Shown: positions 52,042 through 64,000, counted from the first letter of the stretch. The stretch: DNA of 64,000 nt from Circinella umbellata (GCA_025093555.1 JAIWNF010000064.1:1-64000); one strand, 5' to 3'. The notes: a model not told the origin generated them from the letters alone. Made by a program: numbers and translations.

Positions 52042-52414
52042 ATGTAATATAATCACTCGAGTACATAATTGTATTTTTTCCTCCTTTCTTATCTCATATT
52101 CCTTTCCCAGTGTAATGATAGCAGTATAAATATTTGGTTTAATATGATATGATAATATATATTAGTGATAGTATTACGTCATGTCGTTGTTGTAGTATGT
52201 GAGCTTTAGCAAAAATGTGTGATGGATGAAAAAAAGAAAGAAAAAAATTGACATTAAAGAGGAGTGGATGTGAGAAGAGGGAGGAAGATGATAAGTTATA
52301 AGATATGTATATATATTGTTTGTTGTATAGGGGGGAGATTTTTTTTTCTTTCTTTCTTTAGATATTGATTGAGTTGTTGGTTTATGAAAAAGAGAAAATG
52401 CTGGTTTGTCTAAA
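52042..52414. other. Convergent 3' intergenic gap
   Basis: 373 nt between the stop codons of gamma-glutamyltransferase and DR1. Purine-rich on the plus strand around 52220-52290; no gene is seen. Confidence 0.5.
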
Positions 52415-53107
52415 TTACTGTTGTTGTGCTTCAAACTTTTGTCGTGATTGAGCAAAGAGTAGTTCTTGTTGCCGTAATAATTCTTCTTCAGCTATACCAG
52501 TGTTCTCCAATCGTGTGCTTTTTCGGTCTCGTTCCTAAGGTAATCAAAAAGAATATCCATAACAACCCTGTTAGCAAAACCGTTTTATATATGTACAAAT
52601 TTCTCAATAAAATATACGTATTCTCCTTTTTTTTACCTTTTGCTGTTTTTTATGCTCCTTATAAACATCGTCTACTTCTTCAACGTAATCGTCAAATCCA
52701 AGTGCTTGTAAAGCAGCTACTACATGTTCACCTGCGATCGTCTTTTTATTTTCACGTTCACATATATCGTTGGCTTCCGAAGCGATTAAATGAATAAATT
52801 CTATAATTCAATATACCAAAATTATTAAGTTAGTAAGATCAATATAAAAATCCATATATAACAAACTTACCAACGCATGAATCAATGAGTAGATCTCGTG
52901 TATCTTTTGCACAAGCAATCTCATTTGGCATCATTTCATTAATAAGTTTTTGAACTGTGGCTAATTGTTTATAAAAAGGGTTAAGTTTCAATTTGTTAGT
53001 ACTTATATATATACAAAGGTGAATAGTAACAAAAAAACTAATTATAGAATACCTTTTGGTAACGACAGATCATCATCGGCTGCGCCGGAACGTTCATTGT
53101 CACTCAT
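52415..53107 (-). CDS. NCB2: DR1/NC2-beta, histone-fold TBP regulator
   Basis: Beta subunit of negative cofactor 2, which pairs with DRAP1/NC2-alpha through a histone fold and clamps TBP on promoter DNA. Four exons, 53053-53107, 52871-52960, 52637-52800 and 52415-52534, join in frame to give 142 residues. The histone fold shows LSLPKATVQKLINEMMP, IACAKDTRDLLIDSCVEFIH, LIASEANDICERENKKTI and HVVAALQALGFDDYVEEV. The C-terminal helix RLENTGIAEEELLRQQELLF matches human DR1 RLENLGIPEEELLRQQ almost residue for residue. A short Gln-rich tail ends the protein, shorter than in human (176). The call is very safe. Confidence 0.95.
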
Positions 53108-53999
53108 ACTGTATTATTTGAGTTGCAGGAAAAATATAAAAAAAAAAGAAACGCAGTTTTTTTATATTTCCAGCCACGAACAATTATTTGCTTTAAATGC
53201 GCACGAAATGGATGCGAAAGTACTCCGCATGGAGACAACATACTTCTTAGTGATTTTCCAACTTTTCCAACTTTCCAGTATGTAGTTCACTTGCTTTGAA
53301 AGAAAATACATATATACTCTGCTCAATAATCTCTATTGTGACTATTCATCAGTTGATAAAAAGAAACACTTCCCTAAGAATAATTTTACTGTGAAGTAAA
53401 AACTGGTACTATGGCTTTTTATTGAGCGAGACGAGAATGATTGGTTGATGCTGACTAGTGCTAAAACATGCAAAAACATGGTGTCAACATCACTCTTCTT
53501 TTTTCACAGCTTAAATAAATATATAAAAGGTAATATAAATGTATATGTATACATAATATCAAAATATTAAGAATCGAGTGAAAATTCAAAACAAGCACAT
53601 AATTACACTTTCTCTCAAGCCAAAATACTCCTGTTTACAATATTGTGATGCACACATTGAACTAGCTTGTTCCTTTCAATACACTATTTCCAACAATAGT
53701 AATTATTTCTTTTCTTTATTCTACTTTTAAACCTGAAGCTATGTATGACTGGACATATGTGTAATATAGTCCAAGAACTAGGTTATCCTGATAGGGCAGC
53801 TTATGTATTTTTGTTTTGTATATGATACTCAATGATTTACCTGTACGTACATCAGATATGCGTAAATTTTCTAATAGTTCTAACAGCCGTCTACCTCTCT
53901 TTTTATTACATATTCTATAGTGCTTAATCAATAAAGTAACATTTTTCCAAGATACCCATGATAACATTATGAAAGCGTATCAAGATTTTGAACCAGGAA

Positions 54000-54290
54000 T
54001 TATAACAATACAGTAGTAGTAAAAATAATGTATACTAATATGAATGAGAAGATTTCAAAGAGTGAGAAAAAGTGATAAATACAGTAGTTGTTTTTATTTT
54101 TATATCGTTGACCAGAATCAATATGCTCTGAGGTTTTTGCGAAAACTTCAGAAAGTCTAATGTAACTAAGGCTGATCGTACTCGCCAAAGAAAGAAAAAT
54201 AGGTGCACAACTATCGTAAGTAGTAAGTGCTTCTAGTAGTTCAAAGAGAGTTTCGATAAATTCAATAATGCTCCTTACCCTTGTTAACAC
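54000..54290 (-). other. Open stretch, possible decayed coding fragment
   Basis: About 60 residues of protein-like composition (RVRSIIEFIETLFELLEALT, then SLSYIRLSEVFAKTSEHIDS) before the frame dissolves into AT-rich sequence. A second stretch at 53716-53967 lies just downstream on the same strand. No start context, splice evidence or family signature; kept only as a possible remnant. Confidence 0.25.
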
Positions 54291-55442
54291 AATGTGCTAA
54301 ATCAAGGTTATAGAAAAGATGTTGTTACCAAAATACAAGCATGCTTATCACACATGTATCTGGAGTCATACAATAATATCTTATTACATATTTGTACAAG
54401 ATTAGTATTGTATATCATATCGGAGAGTTTTTTTTCTGCCTTTTACAAGGTCTCATCTTCATAATCTAATCCAGAACGTTACATCATAACAGTCAAGCTG
54501 ATACTGCTCCTTTTATATGTTAATGGATTTTCTATATTCCATGTGTAAAGATCGCAGGCAATGGACACATTGTCGCCTGAAGCACCAATAAATAATATTA
54601 TAACAGTATTTATTTATACGACTCCAAGTGGTCATATATATAGAAAACCTTTGTAAAGATAAGAATAATTAACTAATTTATTTATCTATAACAAAAAACA
54701 TGAGTATATGATATCCCGTGCAGTTTTCAAAAACGATATAGCGAGTTTTCTTTTACCCATTTCAAACGGAGAAAAAAAAGTAGCAGAATCTAAGCTTCTT
54801 CCATATTAGATGATACAAGTTTGGTTTTTTAACTGGACTCCAATGAGAGTATAATGTACACAAAATAATCAATAAAAAAACTGTTGGTTTATGGTTCATA
54901 TTATCAATAAACTATTAAAAAAAGTAACTATATCTCTTGTATCTGCCATATTTTGCAAAATAAAGTATTTCTTTTCTCTTGGGGACACTAAATTTATGGT
55001 ATCATCAGTTTATTCCATGACGTCGGGAAAAATCAGTGGTAGAAAATTAAAAAATAAAGTTTTAACTTTTAATGGAATAGTACAATAGATAACCGTGACG
55101 GGCGATCATACAATTTATCATATAAAAAACCTAACCATGACAATCTTTTTATGTTTTTTCTTTCTTTCATAGGACTGAATAACCTCAAAGGGAACAGCAT
55201 CGTTTATAACCGAAGCTACATTTTATCCCTAACTGCAGAAGTCCAAAATCAAATTTCATGACATTATTTTCTTTTATTTGAATCACTTCATTTGCTTCAC
55301 GAGAAATCGAGGACAAAGAGAAAGTTATCTCATTTATTGGGATTCGGTTCTGGAAAGTGATCGTTGTACATAGCATATATAGATAAACATTTGCTTTATA
55401 ATTTTATAAATAAATAAACATATTAGACGCTTGTGAAATATT

Positions 55443-56608
55443 ACCAAATTATTTGCATTTCTATATTAAATTTTTTTGCGTTACTCACGAAAGATTTTGC
55501 GTTGCTTGGAAAACAAATTTGCGCCAGTAATTTGCGTTACTAACTTTGCGTTTGCGTTGTATTTTGCGCTTTTATTATATGTGTATTAACTTTTATTTTA
55601 TTGAAAAGCTACTTATAAAACAAAAAAAAATCTACAGCAGGTTGCTACGTATAAGACCTTTTTTTCAAGGCAAGCATCAAAAAACGACATTGCATGCTTG
55701 ATCCATCCGATAGTCATCCTTGTTTACTCTTTTAACAGCTTCAGTTATTCTCGGGGTCAATTGATCCTTCTCACTTAACTTGGCTTTTCGAATACCTACA
55801 ATGATAATAATATTAAGCTTAATAAAAGTAATGCTGGCCACATATCATACTTAATTTCACGTTTTATCTATTTTGGCATTAAAAAAATGGCTCATGCAAT
55901 TTATTTACGAGTTTAATTGCATCGCTGATGAAATATTGACTCACAATTGTCCCGTTGAATGCCACGTTGGAACACGTACAGAACATTTTATCGAGTTGGA
56001 TATTCTTGATGAAAACAATATGAAAAGATGTTACTTGGTGGTGGACAGCTCATCCATCCATACAAATCAGTCAATTACTCGTCTTGTGGAACAACGTGGC
56101 TACGAGTGTACTTATCTTGCCCTTTTTCAATCCAATAGAAGAGTTGTGGTTAAACGTGAAATTAAGTATGATATGTGGCCAGCATTACTTTTATTAAGCT
56201 TAATATTATTATCATTGTAGGTATTCAAAAAGCCAAGTTAAGTGAGAAGGATCAATTGACCCCGAGAATAACTGAAGCTGTTAAAAGAGTAACCAAGGAT
56301 GACTATCGGATGGATCAAGCATGCAATGTCGTTTTTTGATGCTTGCCTTGAAAAAAAAAGTCTTATAGCAACCTGCTGTAGATTTTTTTTTTGTTTTATA
56401 AGTAGCTTTTCAATAAAATATAAGTTAATACACATATAATAAAAGCGCAAAATACAACGCAAAGGTAAAGTTAGTAACGCAAACATAGTAACGCAAAATT
56501 ACTGGCGCAAATTTGTTTTCCAAGCAATGCAAAATCGTTCGTGAGTAACGCAAGAAATTTAATATGGAAATGCAAAATCTCATTCTGCTTGGCGCAAATA
56601 ATTTGGAA
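55443..56608. mobile_element. Fold-back Tc1/IS630-type transposon remnant
   Basis: Two long inverted arms, about 55443-55863 and 56152-56608, match at roughly 95 percent by eye over most of their length and enclose a 290-nt unique centre. Both arms carry the same sequence: the last coding segment of a transposase (IQKAKLSEKDQLTPRITEAV), an intron-like GTATGA...TTGTAG stretch, then a subterminal array of TTTGCG and GCGTTACT motifs. The left arm lacks about 20 nt near its outer end. The centre and right arm supply the rest of the catalytic domain on the plus strand. The structure looks like an inverted duplication of one transposon's 3' half. Confidence 0.75.
55873..56338 (+). pseudogene. Truncated, frameshifted Tc1/IS630-type transposase
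   Basis: Only the C-terminal half of a DDE transposase remains. The second catalytic Asp is in CYLVVDSSSIHTNQS and the final Glu in FNPIEELW, about 30 residues apart where Tc1-type enzymes have about 34. The frame shifts by one between TYL and PFFNPIE, as if a proline-rich PYSP-type segment was lost. After an intron-like stretch (about 56167-56220) coding resumes with IQKAKLSEKD and ends at a TGA at 56336-56338. The N-terminal DNA-binding region and the first catalytic Asp are absent. It cannot encode an active transposase as it stands. Confidence 0.65.
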
Positions 56609-57735
56609 AAAACCAGTATTATGATTACGTTCATGTTATGGTGTTGATTATCTTATTCAAATTGATAAAATGACTGCTATCTATTTACTGTTTAATAATA
56701 AGCAGCAGACAATGCATTTTTTTTGTATGACATCAAGACATGAATCAATAGTAAGTTGGATGAAAAAAACTACCCGCTGTATGACGAAAGTAGTGGTTTG
56801 GTCCTCACTTCCCTTATGATCGGGACTGTCCCTTGTCATATATATAATATAACGCCATCAGCTGTTTAGCTCCTATAAGTTTCACGTCAAACCATAGTCC
56901 ATTTTATATATAATGTGTAAAAATAATGAAAAAAGTGTCGATTGACAAGATTCGTATGGAGCCAGCTTGATCTTTTTAGGTTTTGCTATCATATACTACA
57001 ATGTACAGTAGCTGAAGCTATATTTTTGTGGACATTAATCCAAACAGAATAGTTACTGGTATCACTTCCTGTTGCTTGCTTAGATTAAATAGACTTACGA
57101 GCAAAAGAAGTTGTAATTATTATCAGGAACGGTTCAGGCAAACAATAAACTGTTTAATTCTCAATAAAACTGTTACTCTTGTTTTCTCTATATATTTGTA
57201 TTATATAATAATACTTTTTTAGAATCAGTGATCCTGTACCAGCTGAATTGTTTTGCATGATGCAAGTAACCGGTTTTTCTTAAAAAGTTTTACAGTGAAC
57301 TCAAGAGGTATGCAAATACAATGCATGAATAAAAGCATTAGCACTGTGAAATACGTACGTAAAAAACATCAGCGTTAGTGGTTGAACTGCATCTACATAA
57401 CAACCAACAAAAGTACAAGCCAAATAGCTTATTACTACATGCATTAGGAAGCACGCGCTGTTCGATATAACATTGTATAGTGTGTATTATTGTAAAGGGC
57501 ATTACTTTCAATAAAAGTATACATAACTGATCATAAATAAGGTTATGAAAATTACCGTTTTGTACTGTAGTATTTATAAAGTTATGTCTTTTTTACATGC
57601 AGCGGCTAGTACATATGTACGTATTGCAGCATGAAATTAAATAAAAACCGAATCGAACACTTCAATTCCCACGACACTGTTTATTTTTTCCTTTACATAT
57701 TTCAATTCTTTTTTTTTTCAGCTCTTGAATTAAAT

Positions 57736-59407
57736 ATGTTATCAACCAGTAGCAAAATACCAGACGATTTAAATAAATTCTATGGATGGGCATGTCCAGG
57801 AAAAGGTTAATATGAATAATGATAACAGTGATATAATGATGAAGGAACAAAAATATTGGATTATTCGATTTCCAAGAGGAAAGGTTTTGAAAGATTCGGA
57901 CTATGTATTGTTATAGGAAAACCAATGGAATGGTGTGAACTATCACTAAAAAAATTTGAGGAAAACGACGTAGAAATTGAAATCACACATTGTGGGTAAG
58001 ATATTGAAGCATTTTTTTTTATTTGGAAAATAGTACTAGTACGTAAGCTTACAGTTGATTGGAACAACTAACAGTTATTTATTATTACAATGCTTTTGAA
58101 TATACAGTATTTGTCTTTCAGATATATATACCATGGATAGTGGATGGGGGCCTACTGATTACCCATGTGTAACAGGACATGAAGTAAGTTAGTACTAATA
58201 ACCTTGTATAATACAGATTTTAAATTTCATGCACAGCTATAAAAAAAGAAAGAACAGAAATGAAGAAAGATATCAATTTAATTCATAAACAACTTTTTTT
58301 ATATATTTCAGATCACTGGTGTTATAACCAGACTAGGTAATGGCGTTGATACTACACGTTTTAAGCTCGGTGATCGTGTTGGTGTTGGGCCACAATGTGA
58401 ATGCTGCTTTAATTGTAAAGAGTGTAACGCGGGTAAAGAAAACTGCTGTAGAAATGCATGCACATCTACTTACAATATGCGCTGGAGTTGTGGCGACAAA
58501 ACATATGGAGGATATAGTAACCGTTGGCGAGGAAATTCACATTTTGTATACAAGATACCAGATTCAATGTCCAATGAGATTGGCAGCGTACTGATGTGTG
58601 CTGGAACCACCACGTATGGAGCGATGAAAAAACACAGAGTAACCGAAGAATCCAAGGTTGGTGTAGTTGGTATCGGTAAGTCTTATTAAAGCAATCAAAT
58701 TATCGAGTAGTATTTCACAAGACAAATATATGTTTATTAATTTATTTCCGGATAATGTACATACATTTTTATATGCAATAATAGGAGGATTAGGTCATAT
58801 TGCTGTATGTTTTTATTTCCTGCGTATCATACATAATTATAAGAAAAAAGCACCCATCCTTTTTATTTTCACTATTTTCACCTTGTGCATATACTCACAA
58901 AAACATATATAATAATTTTATATATAGATTCAATGGGGGAAAGTTTTTGGAGCCGAAGTCCTTGCAATATCGAGTTCTGAAAGCAAACGTGAAGATGCCA
59001 TGTCTTTAGGTGCCGATAACTTTATAGTATCAATCGATTCTGAAGCGTTTGTCAAACATAACAGCACATTATCGCATCTTATATTGACAATTTATGCTAA
59101 AGATTTTGATTGGGAGAGATATTTGGATTTATTGGAACCAGAAGGGACAGTGATTATACTGGCTATACCAGATTGTCCATTTGGTAATATACCTCAAAGT
59201 ATCGTTGAACGACATATCACTTTATCTGGTTCATTACTTTCTTCTCCCCAAATAATACAAGAAATGCTCAATGTGGCTTCAGAAAAAAATGTAAAGCCAT
59301 GGATCAAAAAATATCCAATGAGTAAGGCACCAGAAGCAGTACAAGCAATGCGTGATGGAAAAGCGAGATATCGTATTGTATTGGAGGCAGATAAAAATGT
59401 GTATTAA
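57736..59407 (+). CDS. Zinc-type alcohol dehydrogenase, cinnamyl-alcohol-dehydrogenase family (ADH6/7-like)
   Basis: NADP(H)-dependent medium-chain reductase acting on aromatic or aliphatic aldehydes. Six exons, 57736-57805, 57917-57995, 58108-58183, 58312-58675, 58785-58804 and 58928-59407, join in frame to give 362 residues. KFYGWACPGKGKPMEWCEL opens the GroES-like domain. Catalytic zinc ligands are the Cys of HCGICLSD (the usual motif is CGICGSD) and the His of VTGHE. The structural zinc loop has the Cys cluster QCECCFNCKECNAGKENCC. The Rossmann loop reads GVVGIGGLGHIA. One exon is only 20 nt and falls in that loop. The first donor is GTTAAT, less common here, so the N-terminal join is the weakest point. 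Confidence 0.88.
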
Positions 59408-61328
59408 TAGCAGTAATCTTACCGTTTGTGGTCTCAGTAGTAGTAAATATACTATGTAAAATAAATCATTTTATATTATTTATACATTACATCAATTACT
59501 TCCAAAGAAACGTACGTAGTTGTTATTTCAATTAATTTATAAAGCTCTTCACTGTGAATTACCCACGTGAAAATGGTGTCATTATAACTAGTTTTATTTA
59601 TTGCATATGTATTATATCCAGCTAACCTGATATCAGATAAAAATAATGCATAATATATATGCATTTTATATTAGTGTTGTTTTAAATTTGAGTTTTTTTT
59701 TATTCTTTGCGATCTACATTTTGTATAGCCGAAATTAACCAGCTTATCATCAACTTCCTAGATAAGTCAATTATGTGGAATGTCAATAGCAAGTGTAGTT
59801 AGTATGCAAAATTCATCTGTGAAGTCTATTAAACCAGCACAAATCATCACGCGACTATACATCGAATAATGCAAGAAAAATATAAAAGAAAAAAGAGTAT
59901 ATTATTTTAGTGGCATATTTCACAATAAAAATTTTAGTAACAATAGTACATAATAAAAAATTTTATATTTAGAAGTAGACAGTATCTATAAAAGTAACAC
60001 CATATCATTTTGCGCTTATGGATGCTTTACAGGTTCGAACATAAGTAGACTGTTTTTATTTATGTTTCAGAGAAGAGAATCTTGCCGGTTTTTTGAATGC
60101 TTTCAACGGCATTATAACATAATCAATAATAAGCTGCTGTTTCTTTTCAGTTCATGGCAATATAGGAAGATATACAATCAGATGACCAAACAATACATTA
60201 GATGGTGCTATTATTAGGCGTTTGATTACATATACGTACCTATTAACAAAAAAATTATCTCCTCATACTGATGGCATCAATTGTTAGTGATACATGTTTG
60301 ATGCTTTAAATAATAATAATAATGCGCAGTTAAACCATACATGTAGAAGAAGGCTTGTACCTACAGCATATTACATTATTAAACTAGCAGGATTGCTTGC
60401 ATGATAACTGTAGCTATCAGAAAGAAAATTAATGCAGACAGAATATGTTTTAATGCTATTATACATAAAAAGTAATTTACTTTATATATTGTTGTGTCAC
60501 CTCTTTTACAAAAGTGGGATTAAACGAACGGGTACGTAATTATAATAGTAGTTCGATATATATAAACATTAGCGATAGTTCCAGCAAATCAACAAAAACC
60601 TTGATTTCTGCATCACAGCAACAAGAATAAGGATCAAGTCTACTTGTTGATGAAAATGGTAAAAGCGACGGATGGTGACAGTGTTGTAATAGACAAAAAA
60701 AAAGTAATAACCATATCCAATCGCGTGTAGATAACATTGAACAAGAAGGCAAGAATTTAGATATGCTATTATATCAAAAAAATATAATGTACTTTGGTGA
60801 TAAACTTGCTTATAAAGCTGATTCTTTGGTACGTATCAGTTAATAAAAATCCACAAATATTAAGTTTGTTAGCAAAACATGAATATGGATTGGGTCAAAT
60901 CTTCCAGGTATGTAAAATATGTTGCTTTTGGATTGATCATGGCATTTTTAATAATATTTTGGGGTTATCAGTCACACCCGACATACTCCAAGTTTGCGTT
61001 AAAGTCTGTGGGTCGTCATGCTAACAATAATGGATTGTTTTATTTGTAGATGATCTTTTTTAGTTACATGCAAATAGTAATAAGAATATCAGTAGAAATA
61101 GACAACAAGGGACTGTCTGGTATAATCCAAATGATAATGAACAGACTTCTAATAAAATAATTCTTTTTAAACAATTGATACCATTATATATGCCGCTTGG
61201 AACTTTTTCTTTTTGTGGTCAGAGAAAAAGTGACTTTTGTTTAAAAAAGCGCTCGTTGGCTTTGTTCAACTTCCTTTTTTTTTTTTCCTCTTAACACTCA
61301 ATCAAAAATAAAATAAATATAATACATA
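59408..61328. other. Intergenic region, no gene seen
   Basis: 1.9 kb of AT-rich DNA between two plus-strand genes. Short open stretches near 60540-60752 (-) and 60794-61024 (+) have no family signal; the latter holds a protein-like phrase (NPQILSLLAKHEYGLGQIFQ) that may be a fragment of a lost gene. The segment 61200-61328 is pyrimidine-rich and likely the RPB12 promoter. Confidence 0.45.
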
Positions 61329-61663
61329 ATGGAAGGAGCACCTATTCGACAACCACCTGCTGCCATGATCTACACCTGTGCTGGTAATTAAAAAGCATTC
61401 ATTAAAAATTGAATATAATGGATCGATTCTTTTTCATCGATTTAACTTCTTATTCTGTATTATAGACTGCGGTTGTGAAAATCAACTTAAGCCTCGAGAA
61501 CCTATTCGTTGTCAAGATTGTGGCCATAGAATTATGTATAAAAAGCGAACTAAGCGAAGTATGTTTTTTTTCATTTAATGGGAAATGATTAACCGATCAA
61601 ATCAGTTTCTAATCATTTAAAATTTGTTTTTCTTTACTAGTGGTTCAATTTGAAGCTCGTTAA
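61329..61663 (+). CDS. RPC10: RNA polymerases I, II and III shared subunit RPB12 (ABC10-alpha)
   Basis: Smallest zinc-binding subunit common to all three nuclear RNA polymerases. Three exons, 61329-61383, 61466-61558 and 61641-61663, join in frame to give 56 residues. The zinc ribbon is CADC at 17-20 and CQDCG at 34-37. [20 protein letters not shown] matches the human [20 protein letters not shown], and the end MVQFEAR matches LVVFDAR. The last exon holds only 23 nt. Its 3' end is 178 nt from the convergent UFO1-like gene. The identification is certain from length and signature. The symbol follows yeast RPC10. Confidence 0.97.
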
Positions 61664-61841
61664 AACAAAAAAAAAACAAAAAGCTCGACTTTTTTTTTAT
61701 TATTATCATTATTACTTTTTCATGACTCTCTTTTTTTTTTGTTTCTCTATTATAATATATTCATTCTAGTGTCCCCAAAACTACTACTTTTTTTTTTATG
61801 TATAGCGCATTATATCAACCCCAACAAACACATACAATTCA

Positions 61842-64000
61842 TTAAAAGTCCTTCTGACTCATTCTTAACACATATTGTAATTCTTCGTCGTCCTCGTCAC
61901 CATTATGAGTGTTATTGATGTTGTGGGTACTCATTGGAGCCTTATCAATCACACGAGCTTGGGTATTAACACCATTCCAGATGGTTGCAGATGTATTTCT
62001 TGTAGGGCGAACACTCGATTTTTGCCATTTTCGACTTTCGTTACCATCACTTACTGAAGGCCATTCGGTGGTATCATCCGATAATGCCACACTACTATTG
62101 CTACTACTACTCGTTGTATTGGTATGTTGTTGTTGTTGTTGTTGCGGGGTAATCGATGCCGTTTCCATACTCGCAATCATTGCCATCATCAATTCTTCAT
62201 CATCTTCGTCAATATAATCACTTGTTGGAATAGTAGTAATACTAGTCTTTTGACTATTATCGCTTTTCTTGGTCGTCGTACTGGTGTTACTACTAGAATC
62301 ACCCTCTCTTTCTTCTTCGTCTTCTTCTCTTTCCAACATCGTTATTATGTGCGAATCATATTCTTCTTCGCCTTTTTCTTCTTGGGATAACATCATCGCA
62401 TAAGCAAGCATTTCTTCATCTGATAATCCACCCAATGTCAATTTATTCAATTCTTTTGCTTCTTCGTGTCGTTCGTGTCGTTCTTGTTGTAATGCTTCAG
62501 CCGATTCTTTCCATTCTTGTTTAATTTCATAATGCAGTTGTCGTGAATCGCCACCGCCAGGAATACGAACATTTCGTTTCAAATTACGTTTTGTAAGCAT
62601 TTGTTTTTCAGGTGAAAAGTCCCATGTTTTGACTTGATGGCCAATGGTAGCAACACCTCGATAATCATCACAATGGATATTGGTTACTCTCATAACACTC
62701 ACATCATTACGATCCACAGGGGCATTTTTGGGTATCCTGTAAAAAAAATATATATCATTAGTACATTAAATGATTGAAACCTTATTTTATTATGAGTTTC
62801 AATATTTACTTGTTTCCCAAAACATTGAGGAGCGATCCAGTAACTGGATCCCAAATTCGAATCCATCCATCGTCACTAATTAGCGAGAAAAAAATTAAAA
62901 AGATAATATATTTAGTTCACCATCTAATTTGGAAAACAAGGATAGGAAAAGCCCATCTTTTTCTTTTTTTGTTATTTACCTGCCACTAACAATTTTAAAT
63001 GAATCTACAAATAAAGCACTAATAGGCGCCATATGTCCATGTAGTACCCGCAGCGGTTTGATTTTGCCTCCATCCGTACACATCGCATCTCCATCCCAAA
63101 CACATATAGTGCCCGCTGAATCACCTGTTACAAGTAATCGAGTCATCATTTGAGAGAGCGATAATACGCTTTTTGCTGTTGTTGTGGGCGTAGATGGTGA
63201 ATCTGGAGAAGCTAATCCAAGTTTTTTCATACGCATTTTCATGGTAGCTTGAAGTGATCCAGTTTCTATAGCTGGTGTAACATCCCATTCCATACAAGTG
63301 ATTGTACCAATGTCATGACCACCTCCATAAACACCTAATAATTCGCCTGTTGACATTTTATATTTTTCAATCTCTAGCGATCCACTATGAGTTACTAACA
63401 TAGTATCAGATTCGACATCGTGTTTTATAGATTGGACTGGGGTGGATGATTCAATGGTTATTGGTTCTATAACTCGTCGAGATTCTGAAATATCAATTGA
63501 AGGTGTAGGCTCTGTGCCCGTGGCTTCTGCTGGTGCTGGTGCTGCTGCTGCACCATTAATAACTGCACGCCGTCGGCGTAACTGTTCTCGAAATTCTTTT
63601 ACAAGATGATCTACTCGAAGGTTCCAAACAACAACTGTACCATTGCTATAGCCAGCCAAAATTCGATAATCTCTTGTCACTTCAAGACATGTAGGAGTAT
63701 CAACAATTCCTGGTGAATAATAATGATTTGTGATATTTATGAGTTTTTTTTTAAAAAAAAAATTAGGAATTTGTCAAGTCATATAGAAAAGAGCTGATTA
63801 TGTTATTGAACTTCACGATGAAAACATACCAACAAAGCTTTTTGCACATGTTACCGTTGGAACATCCCATATTTTAACGGCACCATCTTCACCAGCACTT
63901 AAGACGATATCAGTAATAAATGGTGGTAAGGCTAATGCCGTCACTGCACCTTGATGAAAATCAGCAAATACTCGTAATTGTCTACCAACAACTGATTTAG
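61842..64000 (-). CDS. WD40-repeat protein with C-terminal UIMs, UFO1-like (partial)
   Basis: Probably an SCF ubiquitin-ligase substrate receptor: yeast Ufo1 combines an F-box, WD40 repeats and three ubiquitin-interacting motifs. Visible exons are 63830-64000 (cut by the window edge), 62980-63709, 62810-62875 and 61842-62736, all phase-consistent; 620 residues are seen. WD blades appear as GEDGAVKIWDV, GYSNGTVVVWNL, GDSAGTICVWDG, SDDGWIRIWDP and VATIGHQVKTWDF. After an acidic coiled stretch, three UIM-like motifs follow: DEEMLAYAMMLSQEE, DDEELMMAMIASME and DDEELQYVLRMSQKDF, the last at the very C-terminus. The F-box, if present, lies beyond the edge, so the UFO1/Pof10 assignment is by architecture, not proof. 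Confidence 0.82.

Larger units (their letters stand above)
53108..57735. other. Gene-poor region with transposon debris
   Basis: 4.6 kb between DR1 and the alcohol dehydrogenase. It contains the fold-back Tc1-type element (listed separately). Minus-strand open stretches at 53716-53967 and 54000-54290 are hydrophobic-helical (IIEFIETLFELLEALTTYD, RRLLELLENLRISDVR) and could be remnants of one decayed gene, but I see no family. The remainder, including 56620-57735, is AT-rich without genes. Confidence 0.45.

Noticed and set aside
60010..60060. GGTTCGAAC string like a tRNA B box
   Set aside because: No A box, stems or cloverleaf around it.

Overview
The window comes from the nuclear genome of a filamentous fungus, most likely Mucoromycota (Mucorales-like). 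Genes are cut by many short GT-AG introns (mostly 50-210 nt), proteins carry long Gln, Asn and Ser runs, intergenic DNA is very AT-rich, and the gene families include fungal forms of BDP1, UFO1, PET191 and wax synthase. The assignment rests on gene structure and style only; no rRNA or marker gene is present. There are 19 recognisable protein genes, two of them cut by the window ends, plus one small unassigned gene and one zinc-finger pseudogene. Exon joins were worked out by hand, keeping the reading frame across every junction.

Layout. 0-8 kb: PRP17/CDC40 (splicing, partial), a 53-residue helical protein, a bHLH regulator, BDP1 (TFIIIB) and the PP1 catalytic subunit. 8-12.9 kb: gene-free, with two short inverted-repeat elements resembling Tc1/mariner MITEs. 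12.9-14.8 kb: a seven-exon C2H2 zinc-finger protein. 15-18 kb: a decayed acidic minisatellite. 18-30 kb: SWT1 endonuclease, a polyQ homeodomain regulator, an unassigned single-pass membrane protein and a PH-domain protein. 30-35.4 kb: repeat-rich, with a broken GRF-like zinc-finger gene, a 647-bp inverted-repeat element and tandem repeats.

35-53 kb: a gene-dense stretch with COA5/PET191 (cytochrome oxidase assembly), aldehyde dehydrogenase, an MBOAT wax-synthase-like acyltransferase, a CHK2/Cds1-type FHA kinase, an AIM32/APD1 Fe-S protein, gamma-glutamyltransferase and DR1/NC2-beta. 53-61 kb: transposon debris, including a fold-back Tc1-type element, around a CAD-type alcohol dehydrogenase. 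61-64 kb: RPB12 and the C-terminal part of a WD40 plus UIM protein (UFO1-like).

Neighbouring genes do not form a pathway. Housekeeping transcription genes (BDP1, DR1, RPB12, SWT1, PRP17) are scattered, and convergent pairs with short 3' gaps are common (bHLH/BDP1, SWT1/homeobox, MBOAT/CHK2, GGT/DR1, RPB12/UFO1-like). The most unusual material is the mobile debris: the fold-back Tc1-type element near 56 kb, three TIR-flanked non-coding elements, and a zinc-finger pseudogene in which a zinc-ligand position has become a stop codon.
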